From the NCBI GenBank assembly GCA_903813345.2, contig CAIIXF020000011.1, positions 8,652,842 to 8,716,841 on the forward strand: 64,000 bases of DNA, in the 5' to 3' direction. Origin of the DNA: Owenia fusiformis. Taxonomy: Eukaryota > Annelida > Polychaeta > Sabellida > Oweniidae. Both the position numbers and the translations under genes were made by a program. The notes beneath the pieces were generated by a model. The model was not told the DNA's origin and made no database searches. It saw only the letters and a program-made list of their open reading frames with translations. Positions 36,801 to 51,800 of this stretch are shown here, piece by piece (within the stretch, counting starts at the first letter, position 1; each line of letters begins with the position of its first letter).

Positions 36801-39800
36801 GGCACAGATCGAGAGAAACAAACAGAACCTGCTATCAATCCAGTCAATCAGATTCAGCAAAAGGATTCAACCCGCAAGCCAAAGAATGTTAAGAGTTTGA
36901 ATGTTACTCATAATGTACTTCAGGTATTCAATGTTAAAGATGGGCCACCTGACCAGGATGTATCAGATGCCAAGGTCTTACCAAACAGCCAGAATGTTAT
37001 GCCCCCGGTTCAGAATAGTCAACAAGTTCAATACACTAATGTAATGCCACACAGACAAATGGTATCACAAAGTCAAATGATGATAATGGGACAACACAAT
37101 AGGAATGAGCAAGGTCAAATGATAGTACAAAGGCCAATGTGGCCACAAAATCAAATGATGGCAAATCCACAAATGTCTCCTCAATGTCAAATGATGCCAT
37201 TTAGACAGATGACACATCAAAGTCAGAATAGACCTTTTGGACCAATGGGACCCCTTGGAACAATGGGACCCTCAGGACCCATGAGACCCCCTGGACCCAT
37301 GAGACCCCCTGGACCAATGGGACCCTCTGGACCAATGGCACCCCCTGGATCAATGGGACCCTCTGGACCAATGGGACCCCCTGGATCAATGGGACCCTCT
37401 GGACCAATAGGACCCCCTGGATCAATGGGACCCCCTGGAACAATGAGACCCCCTAGATCAATGGGACCCCCTGGAACAATGAGACCCTCTGGACCAGTTA
37501 ATTTACGAGGCAGATTGATACCTAATAAGCAAATGGCTTCACAACAAATTAGACCTCTTTTGAATATAAATGAACAAAGTAAATCTATGCAACAAGGACC
37601 AATGGGTCCCAAAGATGGAAATAGGTTCCCAGGACAAGTTAAACCAGGCATGGTAACTTCAAGGGCAGAAGCTATGGAAACAAAATCACAAATAGCATTC
37701 TTGAAGGAACAAAGAAAACATTATGACACCTTTCAGCAAGTGAAATATGAGTTCCTTAGATCAGGTGGAGGGGACAATGTGTTCAATAAGCTGAGTGAGG
37801 CTTTTTTCAAATTAGCATCCCATATCCAGGCTAGTGAGATAAAGCAAGCTTCAAGTCACCAAAATACAAAACTTTTGACTGTTTTAACTAAAGCCATGGA
37901 TATGCAGAAAGCAAATCCCAAAATTGCATTGAGGGCATTTAATAGGTATGTAACTAAAATCACTACTGCTTTGGAAGACTTCACAAATGATACCATATTG
38001 AAAAAAATGTTTAAAGATCTGGGCCCACTTGAACAGAAAAAAGCCATTGAGCTTGTATCAATTCAAGAAATGACTGAACTTGAATCACATTTGATCAAAT
38101 TACAACAACTGGACCAATCTGAGGAAAGTATTTCAAATAGAAAAAGAAAAGGGCTTGGGATGAAGGAGGAAAGCCTTTCAAAGAAACTGAAGGGATATAA
38201 TGAAACTGCCAACTTTGACCAAGAGTGCCAAGCTTTAAATGTAATGAAGAAGCAGGATATATCTGGAAAAACAAAAAGAGGGGTAAGAGCAGGGAAAAAT
38301 GTTCAAGAAAAAAGGAAGAAAAAAATGGCCACGAAACTACAAGAAAGTAATGAAACTGCCAAGTTTGGCCAAGAAGAATCAGTGTCAACTACAAATACCA
38401 GACCTGTTGTTCCTTTAATGGATGTGATACTCAACGCTGAAGACGTTCCTGTCCCTGGCAATAATTGCGACAGTGACACTTTAGAACTGCAGGAGAGGGA
38501 TATCAAGACTAACATTGGATTCAATCCAGCCCCTGCCAATGGAGGTAATAGTAACATTAATAGTAACATCAATACTGAGAATGTTGTTCCTTTGATGGGC
38601 TTAATTTTCAAGGAAGATGATATATCAGTTGCTGACGGGGAGGTTGGCAATGGTAGCCTGCCAGTAGAACTGAAGAGGAAGACTTTCAAAACCAAGAGGG
38701 AACCAACACACAACAATAAAGTTGTTCTTGCTGATGAGTGTGACAGAGACACTTTAGGACTGGAGAAGAGAAATGTAAAAACTAATGTGAAATTGGAATC
38801 CCCATCTGACAATGAAGATGATAGTAAAATTAATACTGAATGTGTTGTTCCTTTAATGGACATAATTGTCAAACCTAGACATGCAGATGATGAATGCCCT
38901 CCGAGAACTAAAAGAGAAGAAGTTGGAGAATACAAAAAAAGGAAGTTCTATATTTTACGATTAATTAGACAAAAGGGAAGTAAATGTATACCAACAACGA
39001 TGTTAAAGCCTTTTAGGAGTAGCTTTTCAAAGTTGCCCCCAGTAAAGCAAAAAATTGAAATCAAAAAGTGTTCAAAAAAGTATCCAAAACTTGCAGAAAT
39101 CCTTAGAGCATTTGAAGAACACACACAGGAGCAAATGAAAGATAAATCTCTGAGTGATACATCAACTTTAACAAGTAATAGATGCCTAGTTGATGACAAA
39201 CAAGAGTCTGATAGTCATTCTCCTAGTGAAAATACAAAGTTAACAGGAAAGGAAAAACAAACTGTTGAACCTTCTGTTCACCAAACTTTCAGCAATGATA
39301 ATGAAGATGATGATAACAATGAAGACAAAGAGGATGAAAGTCTAGATGGTGAATGCACTCAGAAAAAAGAAATTGGTGCAGAGAAAAAAATGAAGAAAAG
39401 AATGAAGCATAAGCTAAAGTTGTTCAATAGAAAAAGGTTTAAATGTTTAAAGTTCATAAATAGTGGTCATAGCATTCCAACTTCTAAATTAAGCCAGTTG
39501 GGGTATGCGTTTTCTAAGCTGGGTCCAACAAAGCAAGATATTGAAATTGACAGAGATTCAAAGATTCCAAATATGGCACCAATTCTGGAAGTATATATGA
39601 AACACAGAAAGATGAGATCTGAAATTATTTCAGATAGAGCAGATCATGAGGATATACCACAAGTTGAACCACAGTCTGTTGATGATAGTTTGTTGAAAGA
39701 ATCAGATGAGGGAAATGTCAAAATAAAGATAGAAACCCCATCAGACAATATTAACATTGATCACAATGAAGAGTCTGATAGTCATTTTCCTATTGAAAAT

Positions 39801-42800
39801 ACAGATTTAGGAGGAAAGAAAAAACAAACTGTTGAGCTTTCTGTTCACCAAATATTCAGCAATGATAATGATGATGATAACAATGAAAACATGGAGGCTG
39901 AAAGTCTAGATGGTGAATGCATTCAGAAAAAAGATTTTGTTAGAACTGAGAGAAGAATGAGGCAAAATGTGAATTTGTTCAATAGAAATAGGCATAAATG
40001 TTTAAAGTTCATAAATAGTGGTCATAGCATTCCATTTCATAAATTAAGCCAGTTGGGGTATGCATTTTCTAAACTTACTCCAACAAAGCAAAATATTGAA
40101 ATTGATAGCTATTCAAAGATTCCAAAAATGGCACCAATTCTAGAAGTATATATGAAACGCAGACAGATGAGATCTGAAGATATTTCAGATAAAGCAGATC
40201 ATGAGGATATACCGCAAGTTGAATCACAGTCTGTTGATGATATTTTGGTGGGAGAATCAGACAAGGGAAATGTCAAAATAAAAATGGAAACAACAATTGA
40301 CAATGGAGACAATATTAACATTAATGCAGAACAAATTGCGTCTCTAAATTGTGACTATGAAGATCATAGTAACAGTAATACTGAATGTGTTGTTCCTTTG
40401 ATGGACATCATTGTCAAGCCTAAGGAAGCATATGGTGAATGTTCTGAGAGAACACAAAGAAAAATAGATGTGAACTTGACTAAAATATATTATGATGTCA
40501 AGCACCAATGTTTAGAATATATTAATAAATATGGAAGTATTTCAAATACCAAGTTAAAACGTTTGAAGTATAGGTTTTCCCAGCTGACCCGAGTAAAGCA
40601 AAATAGTGAAATTAAAAAGTGTTCACAGGATCCTAAACTGGCTTTAATTCTTAAAGCATTTGAAGATTGCATACAAGTGCAAATGAGAGATAAGCCTCCG
40701 AGTGATACAACCACTGTAACAAGTAATAGATGCCTAGTTGATGACAAACAAGAGTCTGATAGTCATTCTCCTAGTGAAAATACAGAGTTAGTTGGAAAGA
40801 AAAAACAAACTGTTGAACCTTCTGTTCACCAAACTTTCAGCAATGATAATGAAGATGATGATAACAATGAAGACAAGGAGGATGAAAGTCTAGATGGTGA
40901 ATGCACTCAGAAAAAAGAAATTGATGCAGAGAAAAAAATGAAGAAAAGAATTAATTTGTTCATTAAAAGAAGGCGTCAATATGGAAAGTCTCTGAAACAA
41001 GGTCGTAGCATTTCAAAATTAAATGCTAAGTTGAAACAGTTGGAGGATGCGTTTTCTAAACTGACTCCAACAATGCAAAATCATGAAATTGACAAATATG
41101 CAAAGCTTCCAAAAATGGCACCAATTTTAAAAGTATATATGAAATGCAAACAGATGAAATCTGAAAGTATTCTGGATAAAGCAGATCATGAGGATATACC
41201 ACACGTTGAATCACAGTCTGTTGATGATATTTTGCTGAGAGAATCAGATGAGGGAAATGTCAAAATAAAGATTGAAACCCCATCAGACAATATTAACATT
41301 GATCACAATGAAGAGTCTGATAGTAATTCTCCTAGTGAAAATACAGAGTTAGGAGGAAAGGAAAAACAAACTGTTGTCTCTTCAGTACACCGGTCATTCA
41401 GTAATGATAATGTTAATAATAATGAAGACACAGAGACTGTAAGTCTCCATGGTGAATGCATTCAGAAAAATGAATTTGATGCAAAGAAAAAAAAGAAGAA
41501 AAATTTGTTCTTAAATAGAAAGCGTCAATGTGTGAAGTTTATAAAACGTGGTCATAGCATTCCAACTTCTAAATTAAAACAGTTGGAGGATGCGTTTTCT
41601 AAGCTGGGTCCATCAAAGCAAAATTATGAAATTGACAGATATTCAAAGTGTCCAAAAATGGCACCAATTTTAAAAGTATATATGAAATGCAAACAGATGA
41701 AATCTGAAGATATTTCAGATAGAGCAGATCATGAGGATATACCAAACGTTGAATCACAGTCTGTTGATGAAAGTTTGCTGAAAGAATCAGATGAGGGAAA
41801 TGTCAAAATAAAAATAGAAACAGCATCTGACAATGACGTTGAATCACAGTCTGTTGATGATATTTTGCTTCGAGAATCAGATGAGGGAAATGTCAAAAGG
41901 AAAATAGAAACAACATCTGACAATGAAGACAATATGAACATTAATGCAGAACAAATTGTGTCTCTAAATGCAGAATGCAAACAGATGGAATGTGAAGAGG
42001 GTCCAGATGATGAAACCTTTGATGAAACAGAAGCAACTCCTGAAGGTGATATCAAAAAGGATTTTGCCAGTGGTTCACCTGTAGGAACTGAAACTGCAAA
42101 AGGTGGCATTAACATGTTTTTACAACAAGGCAAAGATGTTCCTCTGAGTGATTCATCTAATGTTAGTGCACCTTTAAGCGATATCAATGTGAAGACTGGC
42201 AGTGATTATCCCATCGAAGCTACTGAAGGAAGTGAATGTCAAACGGTTGAGGTTTCTGTGAAACCTGACTTTGAATTATCTGATTTTGAAAAGAATAAAC
42301 AAGTCTATACACAGATGGAGGAGAAACAATCCAAAGCAACTATTGATGACAAGTGTGATTTTGAGCATTCAGAGGATGAAGTGAATGCACGTAAATATGT
42401 AGAGCGACCTGGATTGTGGAAAACGCTCGCAATCTTAAGACATGAAATATGCGGTAATCCTATTGAAAAGTCAGATTTAGGAGCATTTGAAAATGAAGTT
42501 AAAGAGAAACTTTGTGTTGATGAAAGAGCTGTTGTTGAGCAAATGCGCATCAGTAGTGAAGAAACTGTTGTTGAGGAAATGGGCACTGATAAAGAAGCAG
42601 CTTTAGCTGTTGAGGAAATGGGCTCTGACAATGGAGATACTATAGCTGTTAAAGACAGTGAAGTTGTTGAGCAAATGCGCATCAGTAGTGAAGAAACTGT
42701 TGTTGAGGAAATGGGCACTGATAAAGAAGCAGCTTTAGCTGTTGAGGAACTGGGCTCTAACAATGGAGATACTATAGCTGTTAAAGACAGTGAAGTTGTT

Positions 42801-45800
42801 GAGCAAATGCGCATCAGTAGTGAAGAAATTGTTGTTGAGGAAATGGGCACTGATAAAGAAGCAGCTTTAGCTGTTGAGGAAATGGGCTCTGACAATGGAG
42901 ATACTATAGCTGTTAAAGACAGTGAAGTTGTTGAGCAAATGCGCATCAGTAGTAAAGAAATTGTTGTTGAGGAAATGGGCACTGATAAAGAAGCAGCTTT
43001 AGCTGTTGAGGAAATGGGCTCTAACAATGGAGATACTATAGCTGTTAAAGACAGTGAAGTTGTTGAGCAAATGCGCATCAGTAGTGAAGAAACTGTTGTT
43101 GAGGAAATGGGCACTGATAAAGAAGCAGCTTTAGCTGTTGAGGAAATGGGCTCTGACAATGGAGATACTATAGCTGTTAAAGACAGTGAAGTTGTTGAGC
43201 AAATGCGCATCAGTAGTGAAGAAACTGTTGTTGAGGAAATGGGCACTGATAAAGAAGCAGCTTTAGCTGTTGAGGAAATGGGCTCTGACAATGGAGATAC
43301 TATAGTTGTTAAGGACAGTGAAGTTGTTGAGCAAATGCGCATCAGTAGTGAAGAAACTGTTGTTGAGGAAATGGGCACTGATAAAGAAGCAGCTTTAGCT
43401 GTTGAGGAAATGGGCTCTGACAATGGAGATACTATAGTTGTTAAGGACAGTGAAGTTGTTGAGCAAATGCGCATCAGTAGTGAAGAAACTGTTGTTGAGG
43501 AAATGGGCACTGATAAAGAAGCAGCTTTAGCTGATAGGGAACTGGGCTCTGACAATGAAGATGCTATAGCTGATAAGGAACTGGCCATTGACAATGTAGG
43601 CAGTAAAGTTGTTGGGGGACTGGACACCAATGGTGAACAAACTGTTATTGTTGTTGAGGAAATGGGTACTGATAAAGAAGGAGCTTTAGCTGTTGGGGAA
43701 CAGGGCATTGATAATGAAGATGCTATTGTTGTTAAAGAACTGAACATTGACAATGTCGGCAGTGAGGTTGTTGGGGGACTGGACACCAATAGTGAACAAA
43801 CTGTTGTAGTTGTTGTTGAGGAAATGGGCCCTGATAAAGAAGGAGCTTTAGCTGTTGGGGAACAGGGCATTGATAATGAAGATGCTATTGTTGTTAAAGA
43901 ACTGAACATTGACAATGTCGGCAGTGAGGTTGTTGGGGGACTGGACACCAATAGTGAACAAACTGTTGTAGTTGTTGTTGAGGAAATGGGCCGTGATAAA
44001 GAAGGAGCTTTAGCTGTTGGGGAACAAGGCATTGATAATGAAGAAACTATTGTGGTTGGGGAACAGGACTCTGACAATGAAGATGCTATTGCTGTGAAAG
44101 AACTGGGCATTGACAATGTAGGCAGTGAAATTGGGGGACTGGACACCAATGGTGAACAATCTGATGTTGTTGAGGAATTGGGCTCTGACAATGAAGATGC
44201 TATAGCTGTTAGGGAACTGGGCATTGACCAAGTATGCAGTAAAGTTGTTGGGGCACTGGACACCAACAATGAAGAAACTGTTGTGGTTGGGGAACAGCGT
44301 ATTGATAAAAAAGGAGCTTTAGCTGTTGGGGAACAGGGCATTGATAATGAAGAAACTATTGTGGTTTGGGAACAGGTTTCTGATAATGAAGATGCTATTG
44401 CTGTGAAAGACCTGGGCACTGACAGTGGAGGCACTGAAGTTGTTGGGGAACAGGGCACTGACAATCAAGAAACTGTAACTGTTGAGGAACTTAGCACTGA
44501 CAAAGAAGCTCTAGATGATAATATAATTGCTTTAGTTGTTGAGGAACAAGACAATACGACTGCTGTAGAAAAGACTGGTGTAATTGAGTGGATGTTAGTG
44601 GATGAGGAGGATAATGAGGGAGTTGAATGTGAATTGACTTTGGAGGAAGAGGATATTAACCTTGACTCATCAGATGATTAAAATGCTTACTTTAAAAACA
44701 TAGGAGTGCAATGACATGTTTTACTAAGAGGAGGGAAAACCCCAGAGTTTAAGAGTTAAAAGATGTAATTACGTCTCTTGCGTACCACCTTCGTTTGCGC
44801 AAATTCTCACCAGTTTTCGAATATAACACGTCATTGTTTAATCAATGTAGGCATATTCCTTTCACAAGCTATGATATTGGTTAATATGCTCATAATTTGA
44901 AGCATGTTTAGAACATTTTGAAACCACTATGTTTGTCTGTTGATTTTACCAATCAGCACGATGTCATCTCAATACAGATTTACATTATAAGGTCTGTCAT
45001 CTTTGAACTGTGGGGTTATTCCCCCTCTTTGTTTTACTAAACTATTTAAAATTCCAAAAGGTTCTTGTTTGCTATTTAAAGCAGAAGCTTCAGCCTGAGT
45101 TCTAAGGCACATAAGAATCCTGTGCAATAATTCACCTATAGCATTTATCAACTTAACAGTATTATTAAAATAATCAACTTGAAACTTTACAAGGGATTTA
45201 TCTGATGTCAAACTGAGCATCAATCATTTCAATGCTTAATATTTATATGAATATATGCAAGTAGTTATTCATACAAGGTCTTAAGTTTCCATTTTTTAAC
45301 CATGCTTAGTTATCTGATAGAGCATGGTCATACTGTGGTCTGATTGGCCAGAAAGTGGTAATGCATGACTAGCTGTGTGGATGATTGTGGGGTTGATGAC
45401 TTAGAAAATGTGCTGAGACAGGATATGAGCAAAATTAGTATATGAGTATGAAGGGTGCATTCATGCATGCAAACTTGTAGTTTAAATGTATAGAAGAGGT
45501 TGTAGAGTGGATGGCAATATATAACTTAAAAGCAGATTGGAGTCTTGCTAGAAATACAGTTACTCTGCCATTTGCAAGCACATGTAATAAGTTCAATCAA
45601 CCTACGAGTCAATTACTTTCAGATCGCCCCTCATATTTTATACAGAAAAAATCATAGCAATCAAGCAATAGTCAATGAAAGAGCAAGTTTATCAGTTTGT
45701 ATCAATTTATCTCTATGGCACTATATGCATATGTTATGACTCAAGGAACAATTATTGTTGTTATGACTCAAGGAACAATTATTGTTATGACTCAAGGGAC

Positions 45801-48800
45801 AAGACATAACATCAAGTTAATTATTAACCCTGTACTGCCTTATGTAATATGACTTGAATTTTGACAACAATATCAGGGGCATAGCCAGCTTTCAGTCAGG
45901 GGGGTAGGGATCGCCCAAAAATTTCGGTTATCAGTTAGGGGGGTGCGATCACCAAAAATTGGCAGTTTTCAGTCAGGTGGGGGGGGGGTGCGATTGTGTC
46001 ATAAACAAACCAAATGATGAAGATTTCATTTGAATTTAACAAAAAGCGATGTAACTTCCTTCAAAATTGAGCTAGAAGCTTCAAATTAAAAGCATTTTAA
46101 AGCTCCCCCCCTGGCTATGCCTATGAATATATAGACTTATTTGGCTATTAACTTGCTGTGATGCACTCTGGGAGCCAACCCGCCTTGAACACTTTAACTT
46201 TCCTAAGGCGCTGGCCATTCAGACCAAAACTATATGTAAAACAACGGGAGCTGGACTCTCAATGATTATTCGACTACAGCAACACAGAGATCAGATCTAA
46301 TGTAATTGCATGTTTGTATATTTAATTTAAACGCAGTTAAGACTTGAGATTAATTTGATTTACATTTTGGTTTAAGTCGTCTAAATTCTGAGTCAGTTCA
46401 GAAGATTGTAACCACCAGAAATGGGGTTACAACACATGCCTGTATGTGTATATGTATTATAAGTATAGAAAAAATACAGTAGATTGTGTAGATTTATATA
46501 TAAATTACTTATGTCACTTATATTATTAGTGTGTCACTTATAGAGAAGGCCATACAAATCCTCCAAAACTGATAAGCTGCAAAAATAACCCTTTGTTTTT
46601 GTCCTATAGAAAAATGCATACAAAAAGGCAATACATCATTTGAAAAGTGAGATTCTATTCTGCACCATGGAATTCTTGATTTGGTACTTCATGAGAGATC
46701 AAATATTGAATATTTTGCTTAGAGTTGTCCACTGTTGTTTCCATATCTTATCCATAGAGATAGAAATACACCTCTGCCTTATTCAAGAGATATATACTTG
46801 AAAAACTATGATATCCAAATTCTTTCATAGGTTAAATATTTCATTATGCAGTGCAGTAAATCATATAAGCAATGACATTGAATTGTGAAGACACTTTCAA
46901 GAGGATCGGAGAACTGAAATTGTAAAACATCAATTTTAAGTTTTTATAACACTTTTTCAAAGTTGTCTTGTGCTGCTGGGTGAGAGGGTTCGCAGGTAGG
47001 CTCCATATAAATCTTGTCATCGAGATTCCAGGAAAACCACTTACCTGTTAGACAGGTGCCAAGATCTCATTAGGTTTTTGGCATGCTGGATAAATTACTT
47101 GGTTGCAATTTTAAAGGACAAGTCTTGGTTTGGAGAACAGTCTCATGGGCTAATAATTTCTTAATGAAAAAAATAGAAATTTCACCCAAATTATACCTCT
47201 TTACAATACCACAATATCCGGTTACATGAGACTATTCAAAAAATCTACAAGATGTAAAAATATCAAAATTTTCCAAAGCAGGCGTAACATGCAGTTAGAC
47301 TGATGAACTTTGTTCTCCAAACAGAGAATAGTGCTTTTTCTATAAAAAACAATAACAATACTTGGATCTTTAATGTTAGGGAGGTACATGTACATGAGCA
47401 TGTAGTATTTCGACCCCCATGGATTACTATCCCACTCTCAATTCACTTTCCAGGGGACCTAATTACAATTATTTTCTGTTCAATTGGTAAAGTAAACAGT
47501 ACAAATGTGAGAACTATAATCAACAGAGGACCATAGTTATACACGTTCATATGCACTTTTAAAAACATATAACTTAACATCCCTTTTATCTCTATTTTCA
47601 GTGGAAGGTCCCTCTACTTTTCCAATTCTTTGATAAATTTGTCGCCCTTGACCACTCAGATCCACTTTTTTACGTGAAACTACGGAAACAGAGCAAGTAA
47701 GTAAATTGAATTGCAATATCACATTTTTAAAGACATATTACTCAGGCCAGTAGCAAGCTTTTGCCAAGGGAGGTTTTCCTTTTGAAAAATTCTAGGTGGG
47801 TTCACATTTGACAACTTTGGTACAGAAATCGCCCAAATCACTTGAAAAATGCTCAGAATGGAGAAAAGCTGCATGATTTTGAATGAATTTTTAGCTGGGG
47901 AGAGGAGGGGGGTTGGTTTGAACTCCCCCTTGCTACAGGGCTGTACTACTAATTAAGTTTGCTTCAATTATTTTCATTAGAAAGTATACAAATGAAATGT
48001 CATGATTTAGTGATACATTGGGCACAATTGCATATGTAACATGGTCAATGTTTCTTTTATGAAGAAATACTTAGATTCTTGTACAGTCAGCATTGATGAG
48101 TTTTACTTGAAACCACACCATACATTTCAATTTATATGATCTGGGAATGTGATAAATGATTTATAGTCTCTGGTAGTACATTTTACACAGCAGGGTTTTC
48201 TGCCTGTGTGACACATCAAAATCGTTCCATATGAATTTTTTGTCTGAATGCTTTGTAACTAAGCAGTTAACCTCTTGACTAGCAAGAGTGACGAGATTTC
48301 TTGTCATCGAAGAAATGACCCTGAGACCTAGAGTGATGAGATAATATGTCCCAGAATTTTAGAGCTTTGGAGGTTAAATCAGCTGTGTTACCCTAACCAG
48401 TATGAAGTTTAATTAATAATATTCATTTACTTTGTAGTGTTGTATATATGAAACTTAAAAGTGCAAAAGAAGTTGATGAACTGTTGAGAAAACATCATGT
48501 AAGTATAAAGTTTGTGTAATCATATAGTTTGTGCTATCATACAGTTTATGTGATCATATAGTCTGTGCAATCATACAGTTTGTGCAATCATACAGTTTGT
48601 GCAATCAGGCAGCTTGTGCAATCATACAGTTTTAACAATCATATAGTTTGTGCAATCGTACAGTTTGTGCAATCATACAGTTTGTGCAATCAGACAGCTT
48701 GTGCAATCATACAGTTTTAACAATCATATAGTTTGTACAATCATACAGTTTGTGCAATCATATAGTTCGTGCAATCATACAGTTTGTGCAACCATACAGT

Positions 48801-51800
48801 TTGTGTGATCAGACAGCTTGTGCAATCATACAGTTTTAACAATCATATAGTTAGTGCAATCATACAGTTTGTGCAATCATATATTTTTTGCAACCAGACA
48901 GTTTGTGCAATCATATAGTTTGTGCAATTGTACAGTTTGTGCAATCATACAGTTTGTGCAATCATACTATTTAGTGGCAATAATGCAGAGTTTCACTCTG
49001 CCTGTACAGATCCCTTGAGCATACACACATTAGAACAGATACATGTAATGGTCAATTTGAACAGACACACATTGTCAATTTTAAGATTAGTGTCAGTACA
49101 GTTAGAAAACACTCTTAAAAGTCAATTTGTAACTGCATTTAATCATTTGACTTCTGACAATACCCTAATAATATATGTATGTGGCATATGTTACAAATTC
49201 TTACAACTTCCAATAACTTAACAAATACTGTTCTGTTTAGACTGCCTTCAATTTTTTCTAAATCCTCTACAAGTTCTCAGAAGTTCAAATCTGACTTTAG
49301 ATTTGAGATTTGACCTTCAATGGTGTTCTTAAGGTCAAAAAGGTCTTTTCAACTTGCTTCAAATGAACTAAATGTATTTCAAAATCATCTACAAGTTTGC
49401 AGAAGTTCAAATCTGACTTTAGGTTTGACATCTGACCCTCTCAAGGTAAAAAAAGGTCAACATTTTTTTCAACTTGCTTTACATTTACCAAACTTTTTTA
49501 GGTGGTGACATTTTGTCATGTTAATGCCTTGTCTCATTAAGCAGAAGCCAGTCTCAGATTGATATGTAGTCCCTGTACTTCTAATTGTTTTGTTTTAGGC
49601 AAATCCAATCCAATACAAAGGGGTAAAGTTGAACATAAGCATGGCTTCAAAGGATGACTTTATGGTACGTCCCACCCCTAGTGTGAGCTCAGGCCCAGCA
49701 ATAGCAGAGAGCAGCCAAGCCTCCAAGCAGGGAGGTGTTGTCTCACCCAATGTATTTCCACTATACATGAAGGCGAAGGGAACTATGGTGAGTTCAAACT
49801 GTGTTCATACCTATAAATGGGAAACTTAATTGTAATTCTAGAGATTTATTTTATTTAGAATTGTATATATATACATTGATGGAAAAATAGATATGGAGAA
49901 TATCCAGCAGTTGTGTACATTTACTGTAAATGTATTCTTTTAGCATCTATGGCAAAACTGATCTGCCATCATTTGATTAAAAAATGTAGATTGCATTGCA
50001 TACTACTTCATATAGCTATACTTCTTTATTTATCTTTTATTGATTTTGAGCAAATAAAATAAAAAACATGTACATACTCAGCTATTTACCAAAAATATGT
50101 CTTATTTCATTTAGGGCAAATTGTAAAAACCCGGGAAAAGGGTTTTACAAAAACCGATCGGTATAACACTGCACTCGCCAAAAGATTTAAGGCATATTTT
50201 AGTGACTGGGGTTCTAGGAGTATTGGTATTGTAAAACTGCAATCGTGATTACACCTATTTTTCAAACTGGGTTAAAACCTTAGGTGCCTTTCCAAAACAA
50301 CTGGTGTAATTCCAGCAATTCTGACCTGCAAAAAGTGTGAATGTGCATTTCTATTTGTCAACTAAAATCTTTGGATGTCCCTGAGTAAAGATGCTGATAC
50401 TATAAGTTATTGAATGCAATACAGGATATATTTTGCTCAAGAAATTCTGTATTGGAACGAGACGAAGTCGAGACAGAATATATACTGATGATCAAGGGGG
50501 ACAATCTCATTAGCAATACAGACTGGTACAGCACAAAAACTGACCAATCAAAGAGCTTCAGTTCATGTTCACATCTTGTATTTTATATCCTTTTTATTAT
50601 TATATTTTATTCTTGTCTTACAGGAAAGGATTTATAACTGACTAGTTTAACATCAAACTGATTGAGAGAATTTACACGTCATGTCATTTTACTTTCAGTC
50701 TAGCCCTTGTAGCATTCGGAATTTCTTTGTTAATCAAATCGGCACCTGTATTGTGGAGAAGAAATGGTGCAATAGATCAGTCAGGTTAGTAGAAATTGTG
50801 ACTTATTGTTATAGTCTCCAAAACTTTTGTGTACTGTGATCCACTGTCAGTGATCGGTGGTCAGCGTCTTCAAAATATCACTTCCTTGAGCATATACTGT
50901 TTCATAATATTTTGCTTGTCTGCTAGCTGGTGTACAGTTTTTTTGCTGAATACAAGAAACTTGTGATTAAAATCATCCCCAAACCACTGAATCAGATTCA
51001 GCTCTCACTAATAGTAAATTACTGTTACAGATATGCCAAGGTGAACTTTGAAAGAAGAGAAGACCGGAATGCCGTATTTACTAAATTCGTAAGTATTTCA
51101 GAATTAAATAACTTGGGAATTTTAGAGTCTTCTAGAAAAAGATTTATGGGGTAATATGTTGAACACATTGGTGAGAAAATATAGTATAAGTTTGTTATAT
51201 TTTCAGGGCAAGGTAGTGCATATTCAGCACCAGGAGTATGAAGTCAGCGTAGAGAACTTTGACAAGAGTGCTACAACTGAAAAGCAGGTAGGTCAGGCCC
51301 ATTTGTCAAAGGTTTCTGGAATTATCATTTGAATTGTGAAGTTTAATTGTCTTTCACTATATTACCCTTGTCATACCTAAAGACACCACTCCTCAAAGAA
51401 CTTTGTCAATCCCCTTATGAAACAACATACAGCACTGTATTCTGAATGTGAATATGTTTTAGCTACAAAATGTTTGGTGTTCTAAACACTTAAACGACAT
51501 ACATTTTTTTAATGTTTATTTACTGTATCTTTTGTGATATTATATTTTCAGAGCAAACAATCACAGAATTCAAGAAAGCCTGAAACTACTGTGACTACTG
51601 GATCTAGGTCTGGTCATACCCCCAGGTCAGGCCCTATTGTCCCCCTCATGTCAGGCTCTGTTTCCGCCCCCAGAACAGAAGATAGGGCCAACTCTAATTT
51701 AGGGCAAAACACTCCAAAACTTGGTGGTGGTCCCAATGCTGAGTCGAAGATGGCTGGAGGAGGGAAATATGACTTATATGTTATGGGGCCACTGAATGTG

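Noticed and set aside
37230-37500. Collagen gene
   Set aside because: Gly-X-X repeats are short, Met-rich and internal to a protein without a signal peptide; read as a low-complexity tract.
42305-44464. 719-codon open frame on the minus strand
   Set aside because: It is antisense to the acidic coding repeats; the periodic codons simply lack stops on that strand. Ser/Thr/Leu-rich nonsense composition, no splice logic.
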